Shown: positions 23,209-30,915 of the stretch, in pieces
How the letters are laid out: each line of letters begins with the position of its first letter
Position numbering within the stretch: the stretch's first letter is position 1
Assembly: GCF_029813835.1 (NCBI RefSeq)
Contig: NZ_JARVKV010000058.1
Coordinates: 1-45,697, forward strand
Length of the DNA: 45,697 bases
Reading direction: 5' to 3'
From: Streptomyces sp. DH37
GTDB lineage: Bacteria; Actinomycetota; Actinomycetes; Streptomycetales; Streptomycetaceae
The notes under the pieces: model-generated
What the model was told of the DNA's origin: nothing
Seen by the model: the letters and a program-made list of their open reading frames with translations, nothing else
Databases searched by the model: none
Position numbers and translations under genes: made by a program

Positions 23209-25467
23209 TCAGGCCCCCGCGGGGAGGGCCGCGTCCTCGCGCAGCTCGAACCAGATGCTCTTGCCCGCGCCCCGGGGCTCCACCCCCCACGCGCCCGCCA
23301 GCATCTCCAGCAGCAGCAGACCGCGCCCGCGGGAGGCCAGTTCGCCGGGGTGGCGGCGGTGGGGGAGCTGGTCGCTGGGGTCGGCGACCTCCACGCGCAG
23401 CAGCCGCGAGCCGGGCTCGCCGATCAGCTCGGCGACGACCGCGGCGTCCCCCTCGGTGTGGACCAGGGCGTTGGTCAGCAGCTCCGACAGCAGCAGGACG
23501 GCGCCCTCCACCTGGTCCTCGGCCGCCCAGTCGTACATCAGCTCGCGCAGCTGGTGGCGGGCGTCGGCGATCCGGATCTGCTCGGGCTGGGGCACCGACA
23601 TGACGAAGCGGCGCACCCGGGGGCGCGGGCGCTCCTCGGGCACGCCGTCCTCACGGCTCAGCAGCAGCAGCGCGATGTCGTCCTCCCGCCCGCCCACCTG
23701 CGGTTCGATGCCGGGCCCGGTGCCGGTCATGTGGCGGGTCGGAGGTCCGTGCATCGTGCGGATCAGCACGTCGGCCAGCCTCTCCAGCGTGCCCCCGCTC
23801 TGCTCCCCCAGGGTCTTGCGCAGCCGCTCCCACCCGGCGTCGTAGTCGAGGCCGCCCGCCTCGATGAGCCCGTCGGTGCACATCAGCAGCGTCTCGCCCC
23901 GGCCCAGCGGCAGACGGGTGATCGGGTAGTCCGCGTCCTCGACGATCCCCAGCGGCGGTCCGGGCGCCACCGAGCAGGTCAGCACCGTGCCGTCGGCCAG
24001 GCGGACCACCGGGTCGGGGTGGCCGGCGCGCGCGATGTCGAGCGTGCCCGCGGCCGGGTCGGCCTCCACGTACAGGCAGGTGGCGAAGCGGTGGTCGTCC
24101 ACGGGGTCCGGCCGCCCGGCGCTGCCGGGCTCGGGCAGGTCCTCGGTCTCCATCCCGGCCAGGAAGCGGTTGGCGCGGGAGAGCACCGCGTCGGGCCGGT
24201 GGCCCTCCGAGGCGTAGGCGCGCAGCGCGATCCGCAGCTGCGTCATGACGCCCGCGGCGCGTACGTCGTGCCCCTGCACGTCGCCGATGACCAGCGCGGT
24301 GCGGCCGGACGGCAGCGGTATCACGTCGTACCAGTCGCCCCCGACCTGGAGGCCGCCGCCGACCGGCAGGTACCGGCTGACCACCGCCATCCCGGGGACG
24401 GCCGTCCGGCGGGCGGGCCGCATGGTGCGCTGGAGGCTGTCCGCCAGCTCCCGCTTGGACTCCTGCACGTACACCCGCGACAGCGCCTGCGCGAGCATCC
24501 GCGCCACCGTCACCAGCAGGTACCGCTCGTCCGGGGTGAAGGCCACCGGCTCCCGGAAGGCGACCATCCAGGAGCCGATCGTCCGCCCTCCCACGATCAG
24601 CGGCAGATACGCCCAGGAGCGGCGCCGGAAGTGCTCGATGAGGGGCCAGACGGCGGGGAAGCGGCGGCGGTACTCGTCGGCGGAGGCCAGGTAGACGGCC
24701 CGGCCGGTGCGGACCACCGTGCTGCCGGGGTAGTCGCTGTCCAGCGTCATCTCGCCGGAGGGCCGCTCGTCCGGGTCGTGGAGGCCGTAGTAGCCGATCG
24801 GCGTCAGCCGGTCCCCCTTCACCCCGTAGACGACGAGGCTGGCGGGCGCGAATCCGGGCAGCGACATCTCCGCCACCACCCGCAGCACCTCCCGCGTGGT
24901 CTGCGCCTCGGCCAGCGCCCGCCCCACGTCCAGCAGGAACGCCTCGCGGGAGCGCCGCCACTCGGCGGGGACCGGCGCCTGCGCGGCGGGGGACCGCACC
25001 GCGGGGGTCCCGCCGGGCGGCCCGGAGGGGGCGACCTCCACCGGGACCTCCTCCGGGGGGACCTCGGAGAGCTCCCGCGGCGACGTGGCCGGCCGCGCGG
25101 GCCATGGGGTCTCGCCGGCCAGGCCGTACAGCACGAAGCTGGTCAGGTCCTCCGCCGCGAGGGGTACGTGGTCGGCCGGGGCCAGCCGGACGCGGATGAC
25201 CCGCAGGACGCCGCCGTCCGGAGCCACCACCCGCAGCATCGCCTCCGCCACGGTGCCCTCGGTGACGGCCAGCGCGACGATGTTGGTCAGCTCGGCGTAG
25301 TCGAAGGTGTGGAAGCGGGTGCGCAGGTCGGCCTCGGTGAGGACCGTCTCCTCGGGGGGCAGGCCCAGCAGCCGGGCGGCGCCGGCGTCCAGCGTGACGA
25401 CGCCGGCGGTGTTGTCCCAGTGCCACAGGCCGACGCGGGTGGCCGCCAGGATGTCCTCGATGTGCAC
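23209..25467 (-). CDS. PAS-GAF-SpoIIE-type PP2C phosphatase with HATPase domain
   Basis: A 752-residue multidomain signalling protein. Order: PAS (about 1-115), Pro-rich linker (about 125-160), GAF (about 170-330), PP2C/SpoIIE phosphatase (about 360-600: GGDWYDV near 372, VIGDVQGHD, LMCTDGLIE, REDDIALL), and an anti-sigma-type HATPase_c (about 630-745: LLSELLTNALVHTEG near 660, ASRGRGLLLLEML). Such proteins can reverse anti-anti-sigma phosphorylation and also act as an RsbW-like kinase, tuning stress or developmental sigma factors. The GTG at 25467 has no ribosome-binding site, but TAAAGT lies 6 bp upstream, pointing to a leaderless mRNA. Input signals are unknown. Confidence 0.9.
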   Translation of the reverse strand: MHIEDILAATRVGLWHWDNTAGVVTLDAGAARLLGLPPEETVLTEADLRTRFHTFDYAELTNIVALAVTEGTVAEAMLRVVAPDGGVLRVIRVRLAPADHVPLAAEDLTSFVLYGLAGETPWPARPATSPRELSEVPPEEVPVEVAPSGPPGGTPAVRSPAAQAPVPAEWRRSREAFLLDVGRALAEAQTTREVLRVVAEMSLPGFAPASLVVYGVKGDRLTPIGYYGLHDPDERPSGEMTLDSDYPGSTVVRTGRAVYLASADEYRRRFPAVWPLIEHFRRRSWAYLPLIVGGRTIGSWMVAFREPVAFTPDERYLLVTVARMLAQALSRVYVQESKRELADSLQRTMRPARRTAVPGMAVVSRYLPVGGGLQVGGDWYDVIPLPSGRTALVIGDVQGHDVRAAGVMTQLRIALRAYASEGHRPDAVLSRANRFLAGMETEDLPEPGSAGRPDPVDDHRFATCLYVEADPAAGTLDIARAGHPDPVVRLADGTVLTCSVAPGPPLGIVEDADYPITRLPLGRGETLLMCTDGLIEAGGLDYDAGWERLRKTLGEQSGGTLERLADVLIRTMHGPPTRHMTGTGPGIEPQVGGREDDIALLLLSREDGVPEERPRPRVRRFVMSVPQPEQIRIADARHQLRELMYDWAAEDQVEGAVLLLSELLTNALVHTEGDAAVVAELIGEPGSRLLRVEVADPSDQLPHRRHPGELASRGRGLLLLEMLAGAWGVEPRGAGKSIWFELREDAALPAGA

Positions 25468-25522
25468 TTTTCTACTTTATGTGGATATTGCGGGGGGCAA
25501 CCAGCAGAAGCGGGTCGGGCGG

Positions 25523-25528
25523 TAGTCT
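25523..25528 (+). promoter_or_regulatory. -10 candidate of the aspS transcript
   Basis: TAGTCT fits TANNNT. Transcription would start near 25535, giving a leader of about 190 nt before aspS. No clear -35 is seen. Confidence 0.35.
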
Positions 25529-25535
25529 GTGAGGC

Positions 25536-25727
25536 GTGTGTGCCCCCTCCCCGAGAGCCCGCCGAGAGCTCGTCGGGAGCGACCGGGAGCTACCGGGGAC
25601 GGCCCGGCGCACACCCCGGCGGAAGCCCGGACGGCACGCCCGGACGGACGTGCCGACGGACACGTCCGGCGGACGCGCCGACAGGCGGCCCGACACCACC
25701 CGACACCCTGACGACTTGGACGAATGA
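25536..25727 (+). other. Upstream open frame overlapping the aspS start
   Basis: A 63-codon frame starts with GTG at 25536, where the predicted transcript begins, and ends in TGA (25725-25727) overlapping the aspS ATG at 25724. Its last part is rich in Asp (ending PDDLDE, with further Asp at TDVPTD and RPD). Codon use is not gene-like (AGA, CTA, TTG occur), so it is at most a leader peptide, not a normal protein. Confidence 0.3.
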
Positions 25728-27511
25728 TGCATCGGTACCGGTCCCACAACTGCGGCGAGCTCCGTGCCGCGGACATCGACACGGATGTCCGCCTCTCCGG
25801 CTGGCTGCACAATCGGCGGAACCTGGGCGGCATCCTCTTCATCGATCTCCGCGACCACTACGGGATCGTCCAGCTCGTCGTCCGCCCGGACACCGCCCCC
25901 TACGAGGCGCTGAGCTCGATCTCCAAGGAGTCCGTCGTCCGCGTCGACGGCCGGGTCGTCGCCCGGGGCGAGGAGAACGTCAACCCCGAGCTGCCCACCG
26001 GCGAGATCGAGGTCGAGGTCGCCGAGGTCGAGGTGCTGGGCGGCGCCGACCCGCTGCCGTTCACGATCAACACCGAGGACGGCGTCAACGAGGAGCGGCG
26101 GCTGGAGTACCGCTTCCTCGACCTGCGCAAGGAGCGCATGCACCGCAACATCATGCTGCGCTCGGCGGTCATCTCCACCATCCGCCAGAAGATGACGGCG
26201 CTCGGCTTCAACGAGCTGGCCACCCCGATCCTGTCCGCCACCTCCCCCGAGGGCGCGCGCGACTTCCTGGTGCCCTCGCGGCTGCACGCGGGGAAGTTCT
26301 ACGCGCTGCCGCAGGCCCCCCAGCAGTTCAAGCAGCTGCTGATGATCGCGGGCTTCGACCGCTACTTCCAGATCGCCCCCTGCTTCCGCGACGAGGACGC
26401 CCGCGCCGACCGTTCGCCGGGCGAGTTCTACCAGCTCGACATGGAGATGAGCTTCGTCGAGCAGGAGGACGTCTTCGGCGTCATCGAGAAGGTGATGACC
26501 GACCTCTTCGAGGAGTACGGCGGCGGACGCCACGTCACCTCGCCCTTCCCGCGGATCCCCTTCCGCGAGGCGATGCTCAAGTACGGCAGCGACAAGCCGG
26601 ACCTGCGCGTGCGGCTCGAACTCGTCGACGTCTCGGACGTCTTCGCCGGCTCGGACTTCAAGGCGTTCGCCGGCAGGCACGTGCGCGCCCTGGCCGTGCC
26701 CGACACCGCCGACCAGCCGCGCAAGTTCTTCGACCAGATGGGCGAGTTCGCCGCCCTGCAGGGCGCCAAGGGCCTGGCCTGGGTGCGCGTGGGCGACGAC
26801 GGCAAGCTCACCGGCCCGATCGCCAAGTTCCTCACCGGGGAGGACGTCTCCGCGCTGCTGTCCCGCCTGGACGCCAAGCCCGGCACGGCGGTCTTCTTCG
26901 GCGCGGGCGAGTTCGACGAGGTCTCCAAGATCATGGGCGCGGTCCGCGTCGAGGCCGCCCGGCGTACCGGCCACTTCGAGGAGAACGTCTTCCGCTTCTG
27001 CTGGATCGTCGACTTCCCGATGTTCGAGCGGGACGAGGAGACCGGCCGGATCGAGTTCTCCCACAACCCGTTCTCCATGCCGCAGGGCGGTCTGGAGGCG
27101 CTGGAGACCAAGGACCCGCTGGACATCCTGGCCTGGCAGTACGACATCGTCTGCAACGGCGTCGAGCTGTCCTCCGGCGCGATCCGGAACCACGAGCCGG
27201 AGGTCATGTACAAGGCCTTCGAGATCGCCGGTTACAGCCGCGAGGAGGTCGAGCGCGAGTTCGGCGGCATGCTGCGCGCCTTCCACTTCGGCGCCCCGCC
27301 GCACGGCGGCATCGCCCCGGGCATCGACCGCATCGTGATGCTGCTGGCCGACGAGCCCAACATCCGCGAGACCATCGCCTTCCCGCTCAACGGCAACGCG
27401 CAGGACCTGCTGATGGGCGCCCCGAGCGAGGTCGACGAGGCCCGGCTGAAGGAGCTGCACCTCTCGCTGCGCAAGCCGCCGCAGACGAAGCAGGTCAAGA
27501 GCGGCGAGTAG
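25724..27511 (+). CDS. aspS: Aspartyl-tRNA synthetase
   Basis: A 595-residue class IIb synthetase of the bacterial type. The N-terminal OB-fold anticodon domain (about 1-110) has VRLSGWLHNRRNLG. Motif 2 is CFRDEDARADRSPGEFYQLD near 222-241, the GAD insertion domain spans about 290-420, and motif 3 is GIDRIVMLLADEPNIRE near 531-547. It charges tRNA-Asp in the cytosol; many actinomycetes use a non-discriminating form together with GatCAB for Asn-tRNA, which sequence alone does not decide here. Two adjacent ATGs (25724, 25727) precede HRYRSHNCGEL; the first overlaps the upstream frame's stop. Confidence 0.97.
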   Translation: MMHRYRSHNCGELRAADIDTDVRLSGWLHNRRNLGGILFIDLRDHYGIVQLVVRPDTAPYEALSSISKESVVRVDGRVVARGEENVNPELPTGEIEVEVAEVEVLGGADPLPFTINTEDGVNEERRLEYRFLDLRKERMHRNIMLRSAVISTIRQKMTALGFNELATPILSATSPEGARDFLVPSRLHAGKFYALPQAPQQFKQLLMIAGFDRYFQIAPCFRDEDARADRSPGEFYQLDMEMSFVEQEDVFGVIEKVMTDLFEEYGGGRHVTSPFPRIPFREAMLKYGSDKPDLRVRLELVDVSDVFAGSDFKAFAGRHVRALAVPDTADQPRKFFDQMGEFAALQGAKGLAWVRVGDDGKLTGPIAKFLTGEDVSALLSRLDAKPGTAVFFGAGEFDEVSKIMGAVRVEAARRTGHFEENVFRFCWIVDFPMFERDEETGRIEFSHNPFSMPQGGLEALETKDPLDILAWQYDIVCNGVELSSGAIRNHEPEVMYKAFEIAGYSREEVEREFGGMLRAFHFGAPPHGGIAPGIDRIVMLLADEPNIRETIAFPLNGNAQDLLMGAPSEVDEARLKELHLSLRKPPQTKQVKSGE

Positions 27512-27579
27512 GCCGGAGGAGGCCGGACGGGGCGGGTGGTCCGGGCAGGACCGGCGCCCCGGGCGGGCGCGGTGTGCGC

Positions 27580-27620
27580 GCCGACGGGCCGGAACCGCGG
27601 GGCGGTTCCGGCCCGTCGGC
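27580..27620. terminator. Bidirectional hairpin after aspS
   Basis: A perfect 19-bp stem (27580-27598 with 27602-27620) with a 3-nt loop between the convergent aspS and phospholipase D-like genes. Confidence 0.8.
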
Positions 27621-27658
27621 CGTCTCCGGGCCCCGTGTCCCGCGCGCCTCCGCGCGTC

Positions 27659-28837
27659 TCACAGGAAGCGGCGGATCGGCAGGACGGCGAGCTCCCGCGC
27701 CCGCTGCGCGACCGGCCGTCTGCGCCACCGGGCGCCCACGATGCGTACGCTCCTCCTCAGGTCCGCGTCGTAGTCCCGGTCCAGCTCCGCGGCGAAGTCC
27801 TCGTCCAGGACGACGAGCATGACCTCCTCGTCGTGGTCCATCGAGCGCCGGTTGAGGTTGGTGGACCCCACCAGCGCCGCGATCCCGTCGACCGTCACGG
27901 TCTTGGCGTGCATCATCGTCGGCTGGTAGTGCCAGATCCGCACGCCGCACGCCAGCAGCTCCTCGTAGTGGTGCTGCCCGGCGAGCTGGCACACCCGCTG
28001 GTCCGTGTGCGGTCCGGGCAGCAGGATCTCCACCTCCACCCCACGGCGCGCGGTGGCGCACAGCAGCTCGATGAAGTACGGGTCGGGCGCGAAGTACGCG
28101 GTGGCCAGTCGTACGCGCTCCTGCGCCGTCTCCAGCACCACCCGCAGCAGCGTCTGCATGTCCTGCCAGCCGAAGCTGGCCGAACCGCGCACCACCTGCA
28201 CCACCGAACCGCCCTGCGACCCGTGCTCGACGAAGCGGTCCCGCTCGTCGAAGAGCACGTCCGCGCACTCCGCCCAGTTCTGGGCGAACGCGGCGGCGAT
28301 GCCGTCCACGGCCGGGCCGCGCACCCGCACATGGGTGTCGCGCCACTCGGTCTCGTCGCGGGCGTCGCCGCACCATTCCTCGGCTATCCCCACCCCGCCG
28401 GTGAAGGCGGTCCGCTCGTCCACCACCAGCACCTTGCGGTGGCAGCGGTGGTTCTGCTTCAGCGGGGAGAGCCACAGCGGCTTGCGGAACCAGGCCACCT
28501 GCACCCCGGCCTCGTCCATCAGATCCAGCAGGTCCCTCTCGATCAGCCGGCTGCCGAAGCCGTCCAGCAGCAGCCGCACGCGCACTCCCGCGCGGGCGCG
28601 GTCCGCCATGGCGCGGGCGAACTCGCGGGCGATCTCACCGCGCCAGTACACGAACGTCATCATGTCGACGGTGTGCTCGGCGGCGCGGATGCTGTCGAGC
28701 ATCGCCGGGAAGATCTCGTCGCCGTTGCGCAGCGCCGTCAGTTCGTTCCCCTCGGTCGCGGCTATCCCGATCAGTCGCTCCAGCCGCCGCCGCAACCGCT
28801 GTTTGCGGTCCTCGGCCTCGCCGTCTCCGACCTCCAT
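27659..28837 (-). CDS. Phospholipase D/cardiolipin synthase-like protein
   Basis: A 392-residue protein with both PLD active-site (HKD) motifs: His133-Lys135-Asp140 in HRKVLVVD and His310-Lys312-Asp317 in MHAKTVTVDG, each followed by the usual GG/GSTNLNRRS segment. This is the cardiolipin-synthase clade pattern. Unlike classical ClsA it has no N-terminal membrane helices; residues 9-22 are highly basic and amphipathic, which could bind acidic membranes. It would join two phosphatidylglycerols or phosphatidylethanolamine plus phosphatidylglycerol; other phosphodiesters are possible. GGAGGAAGG before the ATG at 28837 fixes the start. Confidence 0.85.
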   Translation of the reverse strand: MEVGDGEAEDRKQRLRRRLERLIGIAATEGNELTALRNGDEIFPAMLDSIRAAEHTVDMMTFVYWRGEIAREFARAMADRARAGVRVRLLLDGFGSRLIERDLLDLMDEAGVQVAWFRKPLWLSPLKQNHRCHRKVLVVDERTAFTGGVGIAEEWCGDARDETEWRDTHVRVRGPAVDGIAAAFAQNWAECADVLFDERDRFVEHGSQGGSVVQVVRGSASFGWQDMQTLLRVVLETAQERVRLATAYFAPDPYFIELLCATARRGVEVEILLPGPHTDQRVCQLAGQHHYEELLACGVRIWHYQPTMMHAKTVTVDGIAALVGSTNLNRRSMDHDEEVMLVVLDEDFAAELDRDYDADLRRSVRIVGARWRRRPVAQRARELAVLPIRRFL

Positions 28838-29024
28838 GGCCCCTTCCTCCCGAGCTCCCCCGACTTCCGCCGGAATCGAAAATCCTGTCGGACCGCGTAT
28901 GCCCAGTAATCCGGCTCCCAGGGATGGAAAGCGCCGCGCAGGGCAGACGGACGGAACGCACGACCCCGTAGTGAAGACGACACGAACCGGGATGACCGGA
29001 CATGGATCGACATAAGGAGTAAAC

Positions 29025-29267
29025 GTGGTGGTCGCCGGTGTGATAGCCGTGTGCGTGGTCCTGGCCGTCCTGGCCTTCATGGTGCCGCGCCTGTCCCGCC
29101 ACCCCGAGCGCGGCACGCAGCGCTCCCTGGGGCTGGGCGCCCGTGCGGGCGGCAAGGCCCCCGGTCCCCTGGGGCGCTGGCTGAGCAAGCCCTTCAGCAA
29201 GAGCTCCCGCGCGGTGGGCCGCAGCGGTTCCGCGGGCCGCCGCGCCCGCGGGCGGCTGCCGTTCTGA
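29025..29267 (+). CDS. Small membrane-anchored basic protein, DUF6411-like
   Basis: An 80-residue protein: one N-terminal membrane helix (about 2-20) and a cytosolic tail rich in Arg, Ser and Gly (LSRHPERGTQRSLGLG, RAVGRSGSAGRRARGR). The pattern is that of the Streptomyces DUF6411 family as I recall it; function unknown. AAGGAG lies 5 nt before the GTG at 29025; a second GTG follows at once. It is divergent from the phospholipase D-like gene across 187 bp without a recognised promoter. Confidence 0.72.
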   Translation: MVVAGVIAVCVVLAVLAFMVPRLSRHPERGTQRSLGLGARAGGKAPGPLGRWLSKPFSKSSRAVGRSGSAGRRARGRLPF

Positions 29268-29292
29268 CTCCTCCGTTCCCGTGGTGATCCGG

Positions 29293-29328
29293 CCCGGGCG
29301 GCGTGCGCCGCATGCGCCGCCGCCCGGG
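29293..29328 (+). terminator. Hairpin after the DUF6411-like gene
   Basis: A perfect 11-bp stem (29293-29303 with 29318-29328), 26 bp past the stop. A second hairpin with 9-bp core arms (29356-29364 with 29369-29377) lies before the next small gene. Confidence 0.6.
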
Positions 29329-29422
29329 ATGGGAAACGAATCGACGAGGGTGGTCGCGGGGCGCGCCCGCGCCCCGCGGCCACCGCAGTCCCTGATGTGA
29401 GTTCTCCAGAAGGGAAACCGCA

Positions 29423-29581
29423 ATGAGTTGGTATGCCGACACCGCGCAGGGCGGCGAACTCACGCTCCTCGCCGAGGGCGCGAGCCTCCCCGGCGGTCTG
29501 ACCATCGCCCTGGTGTTCCTCGCCATCGCGGTCGCCTGCCTGACCGCCGCCTACCTCGTCAAGCGCAGCGCGCAGCGGTAG
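29423..29581 (+). CDS. Small single-helix membrane protein (52 aa)
   Basis: An uncharacterised 52-residue protein, MSWYADTAQGGELTLLAEG at the N-terminus, then one membrane helix (about 24-45) and a short basic end (KRSAQR). AGGGAAA before the ATG and a strong hairpin right after the stop support a real gene. No family is recognised with certainty; similar tiny proteins are common next to DUF6411-like genes in Streptomyces, as far as I recall. Confidence 0.6.
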   Translation: MSWYADTAQGGELTLLAEGASLPGGLTIALVFLAIAVACLTAAYLVKRSAQR

Positions 29582-29623
29582 CGGGGCACGGACGGCGGAC
29601 GGACGAGGGACGGACGAGGAACA

Positions 29624-29655
29624 CGTGGGGGCCGCCCGGCCGGGCGGCCCCCACG
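29624..29655. terminator. Hairpin terminator after the 52-aa gene
   Basis: A GC-only stem of about 14 bp (29624-29637 with 29642-29655) around a GGCC tip, 42 bp past the stop codon. Confidence 0.65.
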
Positions 29656-29706
29656 GCCTTCCCGGGGCGGACGCGTCACCGGCGCCCCGGCCGGTAGCGT
29701 GGCCGG

Positions 29707-30711
29707 GTGAGCGGTGTGAACAGCATGAACGGCGTGAACGGTGTGATGAACGGCGTGAACGGTGTGAACGGCACGGACCGCGCGCGCCGCGCCGCCGGCG
29801 CGGTCGTCGGCTCGGCGGTGGGGGACGCGCTGGGCGCGCCCTTCGAGTTCGGCCCCGCGGGGGCCTTCTCCGCCCGCTTCCCCGAACCGGGCGCCGGCGG
29901 GGAGATGTGCGGGGGCGGCGGCTGGGAACCCGGCGAGGCCACGGACGACACGCAGATGGCCGTCCTGGTCGCCGAGTCCCTGCTGGAGCGCGGCGGACTG
30001 GATCCGGCGGACGTCTTCGCCCGCTTCCGGCGCTGGGCCGCCGCCGAACCCAAGGACATCGGGATCCAGACCGAGACCGTCCTCACCAGTGGCCTGCCCT
30101 GGGACCGTGCCGCCGCGGCCCACGCCGAGACGACCCGGTACGCCGCCGGGAACGGCGCGCTGATGCGGGCCGCCACCTCCGCCGTGTACTTCGCCGCCCA
30201 CGGGCGCGAGGCCACCGTGGAGGCCGCCCGCCGTGTCTCCGCCCTCACCCACGGGGACCCCGCCGCCGGGGAGGGCGCCGCCGTCCTCCACGAGCTGGTG
30301 CGCCTGGCGCTGGAGGGCGGCGACCCCCTCGCCGCGCTCCCGGACGTGCCGGCCGTCGTCCACCCGGCCCACCGCGAGCGGTACGCCGCCGTCCTCGCCC
30401 CCGGCTGGCATCCCGGCGACGCCACCGAGGCCAACGGCGCCGTCTGGCCCTGCCTGGGCTCCGCGGTCTGGGCCCTGCGCACCACCTCCTCCTACGAGGA
30501 CGCGGTACGGGCCGCGGTCGACCTCGGCGGCGACACCGACACCGTCGCCGCGGTCACCGGCGCCCTCGCCGGAGCCGTCCACGGCCTCGACGCGGTCCCG
30601 GCGCGCTGGACCGCGGCCCTCCACGTCCCCCTGCCGGGCTCCGGCGGGCGCGTGCTGCGGCTGCCGGACCTGCTGGACCTCGCCGAACGCCTGGCGACGA
30701 GCCCCCGCTGA
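29707..30711 (+). CDS. ADP-ribosylglycohydrolase family protein
   Basis: About 334 residues of the DraG/ARH fold, a dinuclear-metal hydrolase that removes ADP-ribose from proteins or small molecules. Metal and substrate motifs: GSAVGDALGAPFEFG (about 36-50), EATDDTQMAV (about 78-87) and the C-terminal GGDTDTVAAVTGALAGA (about 276-292). The family length is about 300, so the protein is complete. The first 20 residues are an Asn-Gly-Val repeat encoded by GTGAACGGC-like units, each offering a possible GTG or ATG start; the true start may lie anywhere from 29707 to about 29764. Substrate unknown; it is the first of three ADP-ribose-hydrolase families in this part of the window. Confidence 0.88.
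   Translation: MSGVNSMNGVNGVMNGVNGVNGTDRARRAAGAVVGSAVGDALGAPFEFGPAGAFSARFPEPGAGGEMCGGGGWEPGEATDDTQMAVLVAESLLERGGLDPADVFARFRRWAAAEPKDIGIQTETVLTSGLPWDRAAAAHAETTRYAAGNGALMRAATSAVYFAAHGREATVEAARRVSALTHGDPAAGEGAAVLHELVRLALEGGDPLAALPDVPAVVHPAHRERYAAVLAPGWHPGDATEANGAVWPCLGSAVWALRTTSSYEDAVRAAVDLGGDTDTVAAVTGALAGAVHGLDAVPARWTAALHVPLPGSGGRVLRLPDLLDLAERLATSPR
29716..29775 (+). repeat. GTGAACGGY repeats at the start of the ADP-ribosylglycohydrolase gene
   Basis: About six 9-bp units encode Val-Asn-Gly (or Met-Asn-Gly). They make the translation start ambiguous. Confidence 0.65.
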
Positions 30712-30715
30712 CGGC

Positions 30716-30773
30716 CCCTCGTACGCATCCCGCCGGGCACCGGTCGCGGAGCCCGGCGGGATGCGTACGAGGG
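30716..30773. terminator. Very long hairpin terminator
   Basis: A perfect 23-bp stem (30716-30738 with 30751-30773) and 12-nt loop start just after the ADP-ribosylglycohydrolase stop. Confidence 0.85.
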
Positions 30774-30820
30774 CCCCGCAGCGGCCTCCCGGAAGGAGGC
30801 GCCGCTGCCGGGCCCTCGGT

Positions 30821-30856
30821 GCCGCGCCGCGCCCCGTCCCCACGGGGCGGCGCGGC
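30821..30856 (-). terminator. Hairpin terminator of the MMPL gene
   Basis: Near-perfect inverted repeat (arms about 30821-30837 and 30842-30856 with a 2-nt bulge), 60 bp beyond the MMPL stop. Confidence 0.55.
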
Positions 30857-30915
30857 CGGGGCCGCCGTGCCGTCCGCTCGCGCGCCGGCGGCCCCGGGTG
30901 TGACGGGAGGCGGCC

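Noticed and set aside
25536..27822. A very long open frame (thousands of bases) running along 22117-27822 on the plus strand
   Set aside because: It is the GC-rich shadow of pirin, the PP2C gene's complement and aspS; it is Arg/Gly/Ala/Pro-rich with no motifs.
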